Below, one piece after another: positions 1-11,939 of a DNA stretch of 64,000 bases. This stretch comes from Durusdinium trenchii (taxonomy: Eukaryota > Sar > Dinophyceae > Suessiales > Symbiodiniaceae). A program made the translations under genes and the position numbers. Under the pieces are notes generated by a model. It saw nothing but the letters and a program-made list of their open reading frames with translations. It searched no databases and was not told the origin of the DNA. Within the stretch, counting starts at the first letter, position 1. Every line of letters starts with the position of its first letter. The DNA lies in assembly GCA_963970005.1 (NCBI GenBank), contig CAXAMN010026694.1:593175-657174 (forward strand), read 5' to 3'.

Positions 1-989
1 CCGGGTGCCGGTGCTGGTGCTGGTGCTGTGAGCTGGCTGTGCACGTGCTGGGTACCGGTGCTGGGTGCTGGTGCTGGGCGCCGTGAGCTGGCGTGCCGGT
101 GCTCGGTACTGGTGCCCGCTTCTGACAGTGAAGTGAAAGCAACCGCCGCTTCTTGACAGTGAAGGGTGGCGACCTGCCGCTTGTAGCAGTGAAGGGCGAC
201 CAACAGCCGAAGTGCCAGCAGTCATGGGCCGCATGAACTTATGCACGCAACATCATACGGTGTGTCGCTTGAGGGTCTTCGTATATTAGCGCTGTGGGGT
301 ATTTACACTCTTCAGGTATTGTTTTGGCCGACAGCTGTGTCAACCGCTGTACTGTTTGCGCGCGTACTTTTGTACGTATAATGTTCTATGCGCAACGTCA
401 GGCTCTCAACCGGCCATTGTTTCAGCGTGCTTCAGCATGCTACACACACAATAGTCGTGCTGGGTACTGCTTGGCCTTGGCCTTGGCCTTGGCATAAACT
501 TATACGTGCAAGATCGTACGGCCTTATCGTTCTTCAGACCGTTGCTTCAGGAATGCTAAAAAGTCAAAATAGTGGCGCTGGATACTGCTTGGCCTTGGGC
601 CTGTTTGCGTGCATACTTTTTGTGCGCATAAACTTACGCGCGCAAGATCATACGTTGTTATTCCCCAAATAGGGATAGCTATGGGGTTCTTACTGCAAAA
701 AAGAATGAGCCGCGCGCGCTTTCGAAAGGGTGTCGGTGCTGGTGCTGGTGTTGTGGTCCTGGGTGCTGGTGCTGTGAGCTGGCTGAGCGCGCGTTTAAGA
801 CGGGCGGCGGCGCTGGTCGGGTGCTGGTGCCGCTGCCGGTGTTGTCAGCTGGCAAAGCGCACCGGTGCTGGTGTCAGCTGGTTGTGCGCGCTGTGGAGGT
901 GCCGTAAGCTGGCTGTGCAGGCCAGCCAGTCGCGTGTCAACAGGTCGTGGGATTCTGCCTAGCTATCTGGGTCTATGCTGGTGTAATTT
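1..989. repeat. Long GGTGCTG-rich repeat, copy 1
   Basis: This stretch is nearly identical to 19200-20180. Shared landmarks include the opening GGTGCTGGTGCTG minisatellite, a triple CTTGGC run at about 471-492, and the closing TAGCTATCTGGGTCTATGC. The copies differ by scattered substitutions and small indels, for example about 10 extra bases near 822-832 in this copy. Similarity stops at about 989, where unrelated sequence begins. Open frames inside it are repeat translations (Ala/Leu and Gly/Ala runs) and are not annotated as genes. The window's first base matches the first base after an assembly gap in copy 2, so this copy is probably also truncated. Confidence 0.9.
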
Positions 990-1394
990 GTTTACCAGGC
1001 ACCATATCCTTACAATATACTTGCCATATTTTGCATAGCGCGTTTCGACTACTCCTTGCAAACAATAACATTGCCTTTGCAATACAGCCCAGATTCCTGT
1101 GAAGCTGTAGCCCCAATGTCTCCCATGAAAACCTTTGGACATCCCCAGCCGTGTGCTTAGCAAAACATATCATCAGTGGTTTCAGAGTAGATGGCACAAT
1201 CCCTGCATTTGGTGGTTGACATGGCTCCCCATCTGTCTAAGACATCTTGGAGTTTGTGCAATTTTGCACCGCGACATTCAGGCATTCTTCCCTATCCATG
1301 TGTGTGCTTGCCAGGCGAAACGTCAGAAAGCTGAGACGACAAAGGTGGCTTCAACCCGGGACTCCAGGTGCGGTTTGCTTTGAAGCGCAGATTA
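990..1394. other. No gene recognised
   Basis: Unique-looking sequence between the long repeat and the first coding-like exon. Short open frames occur on both strands, but none has convincing splice borders or a family match. Confidence 0.5.
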
Positions 1395-1612
1395 GACTTT
1401 TGGTTTCAGCTTGCCCAGACATGCCCACTGTGTAAGAACGTCGATGCTCTGACCGGAAGTTCACATCTTTATGAGTTGCGCAAACTTTTTCAGCAGACTT
1501 TGTTACAAGGCAGACTCGTGAAGCTCGAAGGGAAGCAAAGAAAGATTGGGCAGCTGCAAGAGAGGTTGGGTGTGGTCGGCCACTCCTCGTTTGCGCAAGC
1601 TGCACAAGATAA
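1395..1612 (+). CDS. Candidate exon, charged helical segment
   Basis: I do not recognise a family. The + frame around 1440-1610 gives a helix-prone, charged segment (residues such as YELRKLF, LVKLEGKQRKIGQLQERL) unlike intronic translation. No clear acceptor or donor fixes its ends, so the coordinates are approximate. It lies upstream of the TPR-like exons in the same orientation and could be an earlier exon of that gene. Confidence 0.3.
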
Positions 1613-1782
1613 GTTTATAGAAGTTCATATCTTCTTCCCCCTAAGTAAGTGCACCGTTTTTTCGCCTTCCCCGTCGGTCTGTCTACAGCAAAAGTCTTAA
1701 AGGCTGAGGCTTGAAGATTGCTGCGACTTGTTGTTTTCACATGTTTTCACATGTTGTTGAACATAAGCGGGTAGTGAGATGG

Positions 1783-4700
1783 AGTGAGATGGAGGTCTAT
1801 GGCTGGGGCCATCTCAAGACGCAGCTAGCAGCATTGCACCTGGCAGAGCTGGAGGCATGTGCTAAACACTGCAGAAACATGGGACAGGCCAGAAAGAACT
1901 ACAGGTTGATTTCTTTGTTTGGCCATCTAGCCACAACATGGGTTGTGTCTGAAGTTGCCTGCACCGCCAAGGTATATACATACACATTTTGCATGATTTG
2001 GCTTGACGTTTGTTTGTTGAAGCCATTTCAGGGAGGTGCACTTGCCAGAATTCAACAAATGCCTTGATGCTGCAGCACATCAGTGATGCTTGGGGTCGGT
2101 CACATGAGGTCATCACATACGTTGTCGCCAGGAGCCGAAGAAGGCACGATGGCTTCTGCAAGAAGCCTTGCCTGGCCTTGAGGTGTGGATTCAGTGGAGA
2201 AACGTCATAGCTAAAGGCTATAGCATGCAGATGCAAGCAGATGCATGCGGGTTTGTGGGTCTGTTTGTGATTTGGACACTTGCGCCACTTTCTGTTTTTG
2301 CGCGGTTCAATTTGACTCAAGCTCCTTGTATCGGCTTGTATCTCCTCTTGCTACTGAACATTAATTTCGATCACTACATAAATATTGAAGGAAGGCCCAA
2401 AACCAATTTCGATCACTACAGAAATATTGAAGGAAGGCCCACCAATTGAAGTACCTATATATATACAAACTCTGTCTGAACCTATTTCTGCGAGGCTTCC
2501 CTCGGACTGCATAAATCGACATTGAAGGCAAGACCGCGAGGTTGACGTTAAGATGGGCTGCCTTGAATGGTTTGGGTCTCCAACCTCAAGTCGCAATACT
2601 GACATGCAATTTGCCTCTGTGGACAAAAGGTGTCGGTTCCTTGATCATTGTAGAGACTTAAGCAGGAAGACGTTGCAAGAGTATGGAAAACATTGGAAAC
2701 GCAGGTGGAAGACCAGCACACACGTTGTCGCACACGATGTCTGACGACGTTGCTGCCGATGTCTGACGACGTTTTCATGTGACAGGCCCTGCGGCTCCTT
2801 GCACTGCTGCAGCCAGAACTGATTTGGCTGCAAAAATGGAAGCGCTCCTGCGAGGCGAGAGGCTGAACCATGCGCGGGTAGGTCACTGAAAGACGGGGTC
2901 CGGATGGAAAGCGACAGAATAAGAACTAAGAAGGTAGGAGGATTTGCTAGTAGGTTGGAGGCCATCGCTAGTAGGATCTATTAGGTTGGAATAAGACGTT
3001 GGAAGCTACCCGTCGCTGCAGGCAGGAGAGCTCGAGTCATCCAAGGAAGCTTCTTTTCCACTTCCATAAAACACACTTTTTGCATGGTCCAAAAGGTTCC
3101 TAGATGTTCGATGGCATTAAACATCCATAATATTCTTGGACCGTCAATTCATCATACTGCCAAGAAATGCAAGAAATGGTGGAGTGAGCTGTGTTGGTAT
3201 GTTGTTGCATGTTGTTGCAAACAGTACTGATCGTGTCGTATTTTGTAATTCGTGCATTCCCGCGTGAATTGTCCCAGAAACGCCTTGCTGGCCAGGCACT
3301 GCTGGGTCCGTCGCACATTGACACCATTGAGATGCTTGATGCGAACTTGTTTCGGATGAATACAGCAGTCCCACGGTATCGCAGACAACGTCTAACCCAC
3401 TCTGACCCTCTCACTGTTCTCTTTGCTCTTTACTCTGCCCCGATTGAATCATCATTCAATCTCAATGACTGTGAAAGCTTTCCTTTCATGAATGTGGATG
3501 GGACGGTACCAATGTATATATATAATTATAAAACTATATACACTATGAGTTGACGAGCTTTATCATGCGTGAAGACCGGTCTGATGCTCTTTAATATTGC
3601 TTAATGCTAGTGCTTCGCAGATTGGGAAAAAAACACTTACAGAAGTAAGGTTGCTTGATGTTAGTCCTGTAGTCCACTCGGGCAAAACTTGTACAGAGCA
3701 AAACCTACAATGAGCAGCAACTGACAACTTTCGAGTCATTTGAAATGCACATGATATGCACACTTCGACAACTCTTATCAAGCATGCTGTTGAGAGACTG
3801 TTCATTGCCCAGCAGTTCTGGCAGAGACCCATGTAACATAGTGTAGCTCCGCGTATTTAGAAGCCCGAGCGGGTCAAAAAGTGAACATTTCCAATGAGAC
3901 AAGTGTGTTGAACGAAACTTTCTTGGTGCTGAGGGCAATGTGGCATTTAGCAACTCATTTACACCATGCTGGAGCATACCAAGATGCTATTGAGACTTGG
4001 CTTAACTTGCTAGCTGGCGACCATGGGGGCAAGAAACACGATCATGTAAAGTGGACTTCTTGCACTAGATCAACTTCAACATAGGGGCATCAGTGGATGC
4101 GCTGGCTCTACAGTGATATGTTTGAAACCTAACGTCGGATGTAGCAAGATGCCAGTAATTAATGCTCTATGATGACATCCCCATGCTTTCTCTCCTTCTC
4201 AGCTCCATCTGTTCCGTGTAGCGTTTTCGTTGGGTCTGAACATGTTCTTTTTGGATCAACTTTGATATTTTATCAACGCTTTTTCGCAGGGCAAAATGAT
4301 GGTTTCGACTCCTCGACGTGCTCATATTCATTTGCACTTGAATCCCCGATTGAAACCTGTCAGGAACTCTACGCTTCTGTTGCTTGCCGTTGCCCTCATC
4401 TTCAGGTGAGTGCCCTGCTTTTGCAGGCAACGGTCCTTCAGGAGCACTGGGGTCCTCATGTTTGATCTTCGCTTTTTGCGACCAACAGACGTGGACTGCA
4501 AGCTCTTCACCACATGGTCTTTCTCCACCATGGTGAGTGGTGGCACAATGGTGAGTGTGCCACCATGCACTGCTCGCGCTTTCGCACAGGACGCAGGATC
4601 CATGGGCCATGCAGAGCTACTGGTGCGTCAGGCGATTAGATCTCTGGAAGCTGACAGTCACCATGAGGCGGCGGCTGCACACCAGTGGCGCGGATGCAAC

Positions 4701-5771
4701 AAAGCGCCATGCGCTAGGCATGCGCGGATGAATGAGTGTTCATGCAGACGGAATATTTAGTTTGCCAGTTAAATTGACATCAAACAACTGCAACTATACC
4801 TAAAGTGGTTTGCGCTGAACCAGGTATATGTCACATGTTTGACCCTGAGGTTCTTGGCAGAAATCCTGCTCCTGCAGCATGCGGAATCGGCTTTAGAAGC
4901 ACACTCCAGGCGGATTGGAGCACAGAGGAGCACAGAGGAACACCGATTCTAATCGATCAGATTTCAGGGCTTTCAGGCTTTTCAGGTCATGGCTACTCCT
5001 TTTGAGCTACTCCAGTTGTATCCAAATGCCTCTATGGCCTCTACTCCAGTTGACCGATTACTTCGAAGAAGCCACAGAGAGCTCCACACTTGGAAGGCGG
5101 GACCGGGGATCTCTCCCGACAGAGGATCTCTCCCTCCTTCTGGAGGCGGGGTGAGAACTGCCCAAATCACGAACATTTGTCAAACTTCCTACAAGTCTAG
5201 TAAACCCCGAGATTCTTCGTCGTTTGTGCCGGCAGATTCTATAGCTTCTATAGCTTCCTGCTTTCTTTGTGCCACCTTTTCTTCGCCGCCGAACACCCAC
5301 TCCGCGGCGACCCCTGCCACTCGGCCGGCACGGCGCGACCCGAGCGAGGCAGAGCAGCTCTTCCGCGGGGCGAGAGACGGGTCGCTCGATGCCCGGCTCC
5401 CTCGATCGACGTTTGGGCTTACACAGGCGGAGAGTCACCCGACGACAATGGGAAATGATTCATTGATGAAAGGATTGGATCTGTGCCAAATCGTGCAGAA
5501 TCTGGTGGTTCCATATTGTAGCGCTTGAATCATTACATGGGTGGAGAATAACACCCCGAAGACACGAGAAGAAGACACTATGGACATCATAGAAGGTGTG
5601 GACCATGAATGAAACTGATATCAGACATTATCAGTATATCAGAGTGGCGCGAGATGTTTTTGATTCTTCCTCCACGGCGCAGACCTTGCTGCAACTGGCC
5701 CTTTTTGATCGCTTCGATCAACGGGTGGCAGAAGCGGAAGCTTTGCTCAGAGAGGCACGAAGACGCTTAGG
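1783..5771 (+). CDS. TPR (kinesin-light-chain-like) repeat protein, partial exon set
   Basis: A group of + strand exons encodes tetratricopeptide-like helices. Best exons: 1783-1887 (AALHLAELEACAKHCRNMGQ, then a GC donor), 2032-2083, 2786-2877 (ends at a GTAGGT donor), 3278-3375 (LLGPSHIDTIEML, resembling the LGPDHPDTL signature of kinesin-light-chain repeats), 3934-4045 (WHLATHLHHAGAYQDAIETW), 4364-4405 (GTGAGT donor), about 4591-4670 (HAELLVRQAIRSLEA) and 5643-5771 (TLLQLALFDRF followed by AEAEALLREARRRLG). TPR repeats form helical-hairpin scaffolds for protein binding, so the partner cannot be named. Start, stop and some exons are missing and the phases do not all join, so these may belong to more than one gene. 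The exons at 3934 and 5643 are the strongest. Confidence 0.5.
2363..2440. repeat. Two-copy tandem repeat, 42-base period
   Basis: Two near-identical units beginning AATTTCGATCACTACA and ending GAAGGAAGGCCC start at 2363 and 2405, with one or two substitutions. A weaker echo (CTGCATAAATCGACATTGAAGG) lies at about 2509-2530. It falls between TPR-gene exons. Confidence 0.8.
2940..2993. repeat. GGTTGGAGGCCATCGCTA short repeat cluster
   Basis: Partial tandem copies of the dispersed unit AGGTTGGAGGCCATCGCTAGTAGG. The same unit recurs across the window and always lies outside confident exons. Confidence 0.8.
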
Positions 5772-7009
5772 GTCCTGGCATGTCGTGGCAAAGAGCCAAA
5801 GTTGCTTTAAACAGTTTGTTCATCGATACACAGTGGACAGTGCACTTTTTGAGCCGAGTGTGGGTGCTTTAAGCGACGATGCTGGCATAAATGTTGCCTC
5901 AAAGGAGCTGCGACATGTTTAAATTAATGTAGATCCGTATGGAAGCTCACCAACTAAAGACCGAGATGAACATCAATATCATTGAACATGATATAAGTGC
6001 AGGCCCAAGGCCCATAGTGACCCTTCCTTGAAGCCTGGAGAGGGATTGGTGCATGTTTGACCTCTTTGGACAAAGAGACACTTGCGTGGAATTTCGATGA
6101 ACAACTTTCCATCTCCAGGGCGGATCAAATTGGAAGGCAACTCTTTGAATAACCATTTGTTGCTTCGAACGCATTCCTGAGGCAGGATATTTTGCATTCA
6201 TGAATGGCAGGAGTTGAAACATCAAGACCTGTGGACACCAGACTTCTTTGCCTGCAAGGACCCCAGCTTTTCAGGACCACAGATTCTCACATTGCTTACT
6301 TTGAAGCTAGACATCGCTTTATTTTTTTCAGAGTGGCGTACCATTCCGGCGGCATACCTCAAAGAAACTCACTATAGTCAGAACATCACAAAGGGTCACA
6401 ACAGCATAGCTGGAACATGAGAAAAGCATGGGAAAGCATGGGCAAGCTTGCAGAGAGAAGGACGAAGAACATCCTGAGGCCAAGCAAGCTTGGCATTCTG
6501 CTTACAGCTGCAAGGCGAACAGTACGACTCGCCGGTGGGATTCCAATGATTGTGAGTCGGTATAAGGAGGGGTAACTGCATGCAACTCGTTTTATTTGCC
6601 ATGAAGCTCATGCCGTCCTTTTCGTTGTCAGACTTTTTTTGCGATAAAATAGGACAAACGCATGTCGAACTAGAAATTGTACAAAGTGCATAAAGTGCAT
6701 GATCAGCTCACAGTATTCTTCTGTTTAGCTTTGCAACTTTGTACACTTCCGCTTCAATCCACACCGGTTCTCCATGCTTGTAACCTTCTTTGTCTCAAGT
6801 CTGTATCACTAAATGCCTCATGAAGGCCGTGACGAAGAAGCCCAAGACCTGTACGGCAAGGCACCGTCTCTTCAACTTGGTATGAAGCATTGGGGTTGTG
6901 CCATGTCTGAGTCTAGGTCTAGGCCTACCTTTGCTTGTGAGACACCTTTCTATTTGAGAAGTTGACAGCGGTCTGGACTCGAGGGTCCTTCTTTGGTTCT
7001 TTTGTTCAG
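5772..7009. other. No gene recognised
   Basis: About 1.2 kb with short open frames on both strands and no exon supported by paired splice signals. It may be intron or intergenic sequence between the TPR-like exons and the next exon. Confidence 0.45.
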
Positions 7010-7108
7010 ACGGCAGTGATGATTCTCGAGTGTTTGATTGAAACTCACCCTGCAAAGGTCCTGCCGGAATACTGCCGCTGGGCTGACACCCGTCCAAAGA
7101 ACTGGAAG
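7010..7108 (+). CDS. Internal exon of an unrecognised gene
   Basis: A 33-codon in-phase exon. It follows a pyrimidine-rich tract ending TTTTGTTCAG and stops at a GC donor (AAG|GCAAGT). The peptide (AVMILECLIETHPAK, then EYCRWADTRPKNWK) is protein-like but matches no family I can name. Exon length is an exact multiple of three. The orientation matches its neighbours, and it may belong to the TPR gene or the next one. Confidence 0.6.
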
Positions 7109-7454
7109 GCAAGTGGTGTTCTTCGAAGAAGCTGGACATGGAAACTCAAAGCAATCAGTATTAGCAAGCTTCTTCATTGATGTTGTTGAACCGCCAAAAG
7201 CAATGTCATGAACTCAAGTGCAGATGCATGCAGCTTCTACCTGTTGCTTTCGAGTGGTGGTCACATCCACCTGATCTGCGACCGACGCACCCTTGGCCTT
7301 GTGACCTGCAGGTTTCGGCTTTGTCTCTGGGTGCTTCTGTGGTAGGCCACTGGCGAGCTTTTTCGAGTTGAATTCAGATGAACCCAGCCTTCATAGTTTG
7401 CTCATATGATTCATATGGCCGGATGCATACCTATGATGCTATGGCCTCATCCAG

Positions 7455-7546
7455 GTGCTGTCAGCGCTGCGTACAATTCTGCTTGCCTGGATGGGGACGT
7501 CACAAAGCTCCGATGGGCCTTGGAAGCCTCGCAGCCTGACCGACGA
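7455..7546 (+). CDS. Internal exon, possibly ankyrin-like
   Basis: The exon follows ATCCAG and ends at a near-consensus GTGAGA donor, with a two-base phase at its start and phase 0 at its end. The peptide contains AAYNSACLDGDVTKLRWALE, which loosely resembles an ankyrin helix pair (alanine-rich helix, short turn with Gly-Asp, then a Leu-rich helix). One repeat is too little to claim the family. Confidence 0.55.
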
Positions 7547-7989
7547 GTGAGACCTGGCGAGGTAGACTGAGCCGAGCTTTGCAATGCTCCGTAGAACTCT
7601 TGGTGAGGCTTGAATTTCGATTAGTTTTCAATACCAGAGTATCCAGAGCGTAGGACATTTCCATGCTTTGGTTGATGCAACAAACTTCTGGACTGGGGGA
7701 GCTAAGCGACTTTCAGTCTATTTGTGACCCCTGCGTAATGTGGGATGCCTGATAGTCGCAAACTGCACTGAGCTTTCCTGTTCAACTGACCCACAATACA
7801 GCCTGCGGCCTACGGTGAGCAAAACCAAGCAACTCATTTTTGTTGAACCCTTCCCGTGCAAAAACGAGATGCTCCCAGGAGCGCCTGTATCGCCCAGCAC
7901 CTGCTGCACTGCCTGCCCGCAGGCGCTTGGTGCCATCAACGTCCCTGTCCTTCTGTCCTTTTGTTTGTTCCCCTTGGCTGTCATTGAAG

Positions 7990-8168
7990 CATTGGACGAA
8001 TGTCGGACTTCTGGCCACAGAGGTTTTTGCAACCTTGATGCTGGAACAACAGATATCGTGCTGGATATCAGTTTTGCGACAGCTGGAAGACTTGTGCAGA
8101 CTTGCAGGTGGCTCAGAAGAAGAGAGGCAAAGACTCCAAGAGGAATATCAGTCGCCAACCTGGGCTAA
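7990..8168 (+). CDS. Candidate exon, helical/charged segment
   Basis: The frame gives a helix-rich peptide ending RQLEDLCRLAGG and EEERQRLQEEYQSPTWAK, running up to a GT donor. The acceptor is not unique: AAG at 7989 is used here, and CAG positions further in are possible. No family recognised. The downstream 170 bases are AT-rich with TATA microsatellite runs, typical of intron. Confidence 0.45.
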
Positions 8169-8574
8169 GTTTTGCACGTTTGTTGAATACAGTATTAATA
8201 TGTATACACATACATATAAGTATATAGAGTCGGTCCCACTACCTGTAACCATCGGTAAACAATTATCACTCTTTTTGAACAAGGTCTTTACTAACCATAA
8301 TCATCCACTGTTACTGGCAATAGAATATATACTCTATACATATATATATAATATTACAGTACAGTATATTGTTTTGTATTATGCATAATACATAGTCACT
8401 ATAATGCTTCTTACAGCTCCAGCTTCTCATCGCTTGCATGCTCTCACATGCGCTGAGTTGTTCTATGGCTATATACACATCGCGTGCGCACCTGCCAACC
8501 TGGAATACTTGCACCGAGGTTGGCAATGAAAGATGCCAAGCTTGGAGAAGACGAGGCGCAGGCATATTAATCAG

Positions 8575-8790
8575 GCTGGAGGCCATTCGCTATTAGGTTG
8601 GAGGCCATGGCTTTTAGGTTGGAAGCCATCGCTATTAGGTGGGAGGTAATTGCCAGATGTCCAACCGGACTATCACGGGTGATGAGTCAGTGAGCATGCA
8701 TGCAGTCCAAGAGTCATGAAGACTCAGTATCAGCAAAAGGAAAGGAGGTCATTGCTATTATGTTGATGGCCATTGCTATTAGAAGGATGA
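8575..8790. repeat. GGTTGGAGGCCATCGCTA repeat cluster
   Basis: About four degenerate copies of the GGTTGGAGGCCAT unit at 8575-8650, and two further degenerate ones at 8753-8785. Confidence 0.8.
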
Positions 8791-8850
8791 ATAAGGAACC
8801 AAGAAGGAATTAGCTTTGTAGCGATGCCAGACTTCTGTCGCCTGTCGCAG

Positions 8851-8929
8851 GCCAGCTTCTTGGTGCTCTGGCCGCAGCTTCCATCGGCCCGGTGCCGATG
8901 GCGGCATTCCGGAGACTCCAGCTTCAAAG
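8851..8929 (+). CDS. Internal exon of an unrecognised gene
   Basis: Bounded by TGTCGCAG and AAAG|GTGTGT. The frame that joins both signals encodes a small-residue hydrophobic stretch (LLGALAAASIGPVP) followed by a basic helix (AAFRRLQLQ), consistent with a transmembrane or targeting segment. Sequence just downstream, about 8935-9080, is also protein-like (LPGYALKMYIQYTATRY) but lacks clear borders. Confidence 0.5.
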
Positions 8930-9242
8930 GTGTGTGTTGCTGCACATCAGCCAGGCCAGGTCTCTGGGAAGCCTGCCAGGATATGCACTCAAAATGTATA
9001 TCCAGTATACAGCCACCCGGTATAGCTGGACGTACAAAGACAAGCGAACGAGAGATTCTGACCAGTTCTGTTCGGTGATTTCCAGTAAAGCCAGGCCGAA
9101 GCCTTTGCATTCGTCGCAGGGAGTGATGTGGACTCTGGTTTCAGTTCAGCAGTGTTGGATTCCTAGTGAGAAAGGAGGATCCAATGATGATCCAATGATT
9201 TGCACAATGAGGATCCAAAATAGATAGATAGACAGATAGATG

Positions 9243-9362
9243 ATGGAACGTCCGCTAGAGTGGCTTCAACTATCCACTCACTGGCAGCTCAGCACTGTTC
9301 TGTTTGAGGTGCAACGCTTCCCATTGCCGCTTGACTGGAGTTGCTGCGATCTTGAGGGCAGT
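9243..9362 (+). CDS. Low-confidence exon candidate
   Basis: The + frame from an ATG at 9243 reads ERPLEWLQLSTHWQLSTVLF and then FPLPLDWSCCDLE, protein-like in composition. There is no clear donor, and a TAGATAGA microsatellite sits immediately upstream. Function unknown. Confidence 0.3.
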
Positions 9363-9599
9363 TCGTCCCGGGGGCGTGAAATGACCTTGGCTTGGTTGCT
9401 GTTCAATTGTACTTCCCCCCAATCGTTGTCAGCCTGTCAACCATTAAAAGAATGTATTCATATAAGAAAAGTCGTTGGTAAATGCCCATCCCTTTTTTGC
9501 ATACTGCACCACAAAGATAGCTCCTATCTAAAGTGTAGTTCAGCATGCTTGGGTGCAGGGAGCACTCAATGAAAACACCATGGCCCCGCGATCCAGATT

Positions 9600-10440
9600 G
9601 CAACAGCTGCCGACCCTATATAACAGTCATATTAATATAAACACATTGAAAATCCTTAGAACTATAGGAACATGCATCATCAAATGTGTGTGTGGAAGCA
9701 GGAAAACCAACACCTTTGTCCTGAGCCAAAACCAGGCCATCCAGTTACCTCATAGCGCAAGTTGTTGCTCACTTTCAGACGGGCCACCTGAAGGTCGGGC
9801 TCCGGAGCCGCTTTTGGGTGAACGGAGCTCCCACCAGACAGTGAGACACTTCTGCTCCTGCGAGGTGTTGCAGTGGGCCACTGAGCAAGGAATTCGACTT
9901 TTCTTCATGCCAAATAGCAGATAGAGGAGCCAATGTGTGGGTGAAAAGCTTGGCAATCCAATGCAACAGACCTTGACCTTGGTCAGTGTCTTCTAAACCT
10001 TTTGACAGACAGCATGACAAATGCCGAAGAAGAAGTGTGTGGCCATTTCCATCACCAGTTCAAGCTGCCCTCCCAAGCTGACGTGGAGCAAGAGGTGTTG
10101 GCTCCTCTATCCTAGGAATTCAGAGGAAGCATTCTCTGACAAACGGCCACTGATTTAGCACAAAGGAGACTGTAGCAGCACTGCCAGTACAGTAACTGAC
10201 GGATGAGGCCAAGGGTAGGTTGGATTGCTCAAGAACCACATGGCCTCTGAGTCAAAAGAATTGAAACACAGGTGTAGATCTATGCAGTGGCCATTGCAGT
10301 GAATGCTGACCTGGAGAATTGCAGTGAATGCTATCTTTTTTCTTAGCTCATTGCAGTGGAATCCTTTTTGCAGCTACTTGATTCAAGCTCAGACTTGAAT
10401 CCGGAATCGCAGCCCGACGGCAGAGGCTTTGCACCCAATC
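9600..10440. other. No gene recognised
   Basis: About 0.8 kb with no exon that has both a coding-like peptide and paired splice signals. Confidence 0.45.
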
Positions 10441-10450
10441 TAAAGTCTTG

Positions 10451-10650
10451 AGTAATGGCGATGGCCTCCACCCTAGTAGCGATGGCCTCCAACCTAAGAG
10501 CGATGGCCTCCAGCCTATAGTAACTCCTAGTAGCATATTGTTTCTAATTGAATTCTTGTTTCTAATAGCAAACATTGTTACTACTAGTAAGGCACTTGTT
10601 ACTAGTAGCGATGCACTTGTTCCTAGTAGCGATGGCCTCCAGCCTAGGAA
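10451..10650. repeat. Mixed GATGGCCTCC and ACTAG repeat cluster, inverted orientation
   Basis: Copies of GCGATGGCCTCCAACCTA (the reverse complement of the GGTTGGAGGCCATCGC unit) at 10458-10520, then TTGTTACTAGTAGCGATGCA-type units at 10570-10650. Both major dispersed repeat families of the window lie side by side here. Confidence 0.85.
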
Positions 10651-10928
10651 TGACCTCCATAGGCCATAGGTCAGATCGGGTCAGGGAGATCGCTGAGATC
10701 GCTGGGTGAGGGTGCTGGCGTGAGTGGGGTTGCGTGCGCCAGCTTGCGTGCAGGACTTGGAATGAGATCTGGATTCTGTAGGCAGCTAGCGGAGCTAGAC
10801 ATCCCAAACACCAAAGAAAGGAATCCTGATCCTGCAAGGCTGAGCACTTGACCATCGTTTTGACTTAATTTGGCAAGGATTCTTTTTCTATTGCTTTCCT
10901 TTGATGCTCAGCCCTGAATTTGTTTCAG

Positions 10929-11075
10929 GTATACGACTCATCGAGGATAGTAAGATCTCCGCAGAAAAACGTGCCTTGTCATGCAATGCAGAGAGGCAAT
11001 CCAGCTCCGATGATCCTTGCTGTCGCTCCCTGCACCAAATGTGCATGCTGTCGCTGTTTGACATCATATTCCCAG
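10929..11075 (+). CDS. Cysteine-rich internal exon, family unknown
   Basis: The exon is exactly 49 codons between TTTGTTTCAG and a GT donor at 11076. The peptide has an N-terminal basic part and a cysteine cluster (APCTKCACCRCLT) spaced like a small metal-binding knuckle. Exact phase and good flanking signals make it likely coding. I cannot assign a family, and I cannot tell whether it belongs to the gene upstream or to the unresolved 5' part of hisD. Confidence 0.55.
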
Positions 11076-11100
11076 GTCGAAAGAAATAGAAGCTCCATGA

Positions 11101-11442
11101 GTGAGTATTGAAGATATTGAAGGCTCCATCAGAAGCCAACCATTTCTAATAGGGATCATCTCAGCTCTGGTGGTTTCGACTGTCCCACTGTCGAGGTGTT
11201 TTCGTCCCGCCGGGGTAGAAAGTTTGCTTTTTTGGGGCAACCTTCGGGTTCAGCAATCTGAATCTATGCAATCCAAACCTTCGCAGCGTCCATGTGATTT
11301 TCCACAAGTTTCCCCACCCTTTGCGCAACCAGGGCGAGCTTTTGAAGCCTTAAGTCTTAAAGCGTGCGGACTCTTGCGCATCGTTTCATGGCTAAGGTGC
11401 CGAGCTCTACTTGAGGCCAAAGATCGACTTAGCCACTGCTAA
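11101..11442 (+). CDS. Low-confidence open frame
   Basis: A 113-codon open frame with mixed composition (IEDIEGSIRSQPFLIGIISA near its start, CGLLRIVSWLRCRALLEAK near its end) just upstream of the first hisD-like exon. It has no ATG at its start, no family match, and could be chance. Confidence 0.25.
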   Translation: MSIEDIEGSIRSQPFLIGIISALVVSTVPLSRCFRPAGVESLLFWGNLRVQQSESMQSKPSQRPCDFPQVSPPFAQPGRAFEALSLKACGLLRIVSWLRCRALLEAKDRLSHC

Positions 11443-11939
11443 AAGCCGGGCGGAGCCCATCATTGCAGAGGTTGGCATGTGGAAACGCGGAGCAATGAGT
11501 GGTGTTCATGCAGTGTTTGCCCCCTTGCGTGCCTGTTTTGGGATCCTAATAAGCATTTTCGTAAACCGCTGGTGAAAGTTCTCGTAATATAGGAAGTTCT
11601 CCTGTCATTTTTTTAAAACACGAGCAACAACTCCAAGCAGTAGAGAGTTGCCCAATGGCTCATCTCCTTCAGAGACTAGATTCTTGTTTATCGCAGTGGG
11701 CCGTGGGGAGAAGTCGCATTCAAGACCCAAACCTGCAAGTAAGCAGAGGTGAGCCCGTCTCAAGGGAAGATTGGAACATCAATGAAATTGGTTTTAGGAA
11801 AAGTCTATACACAGGAAACCGTTTTCACTGTAATTATGTCTTGTCCCCCCCCCAAAACCATGGGTTTAGACTTTCCCTTAAACCAATTCTGGGAGAATCG
11901 TTTCTGATGCCAACATGGGGACGAAGATGTGCCCTGGAG

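Noticed and set aside
294..962. Open frames rich in Leu/Ala and Gly/Ala in the first kilobase, and their twins at 19492-20098
   Set aside because: They are translations of CTTGGC and GGTGCTG repeats, occur identically in both repeat copies and have no splice or family support.
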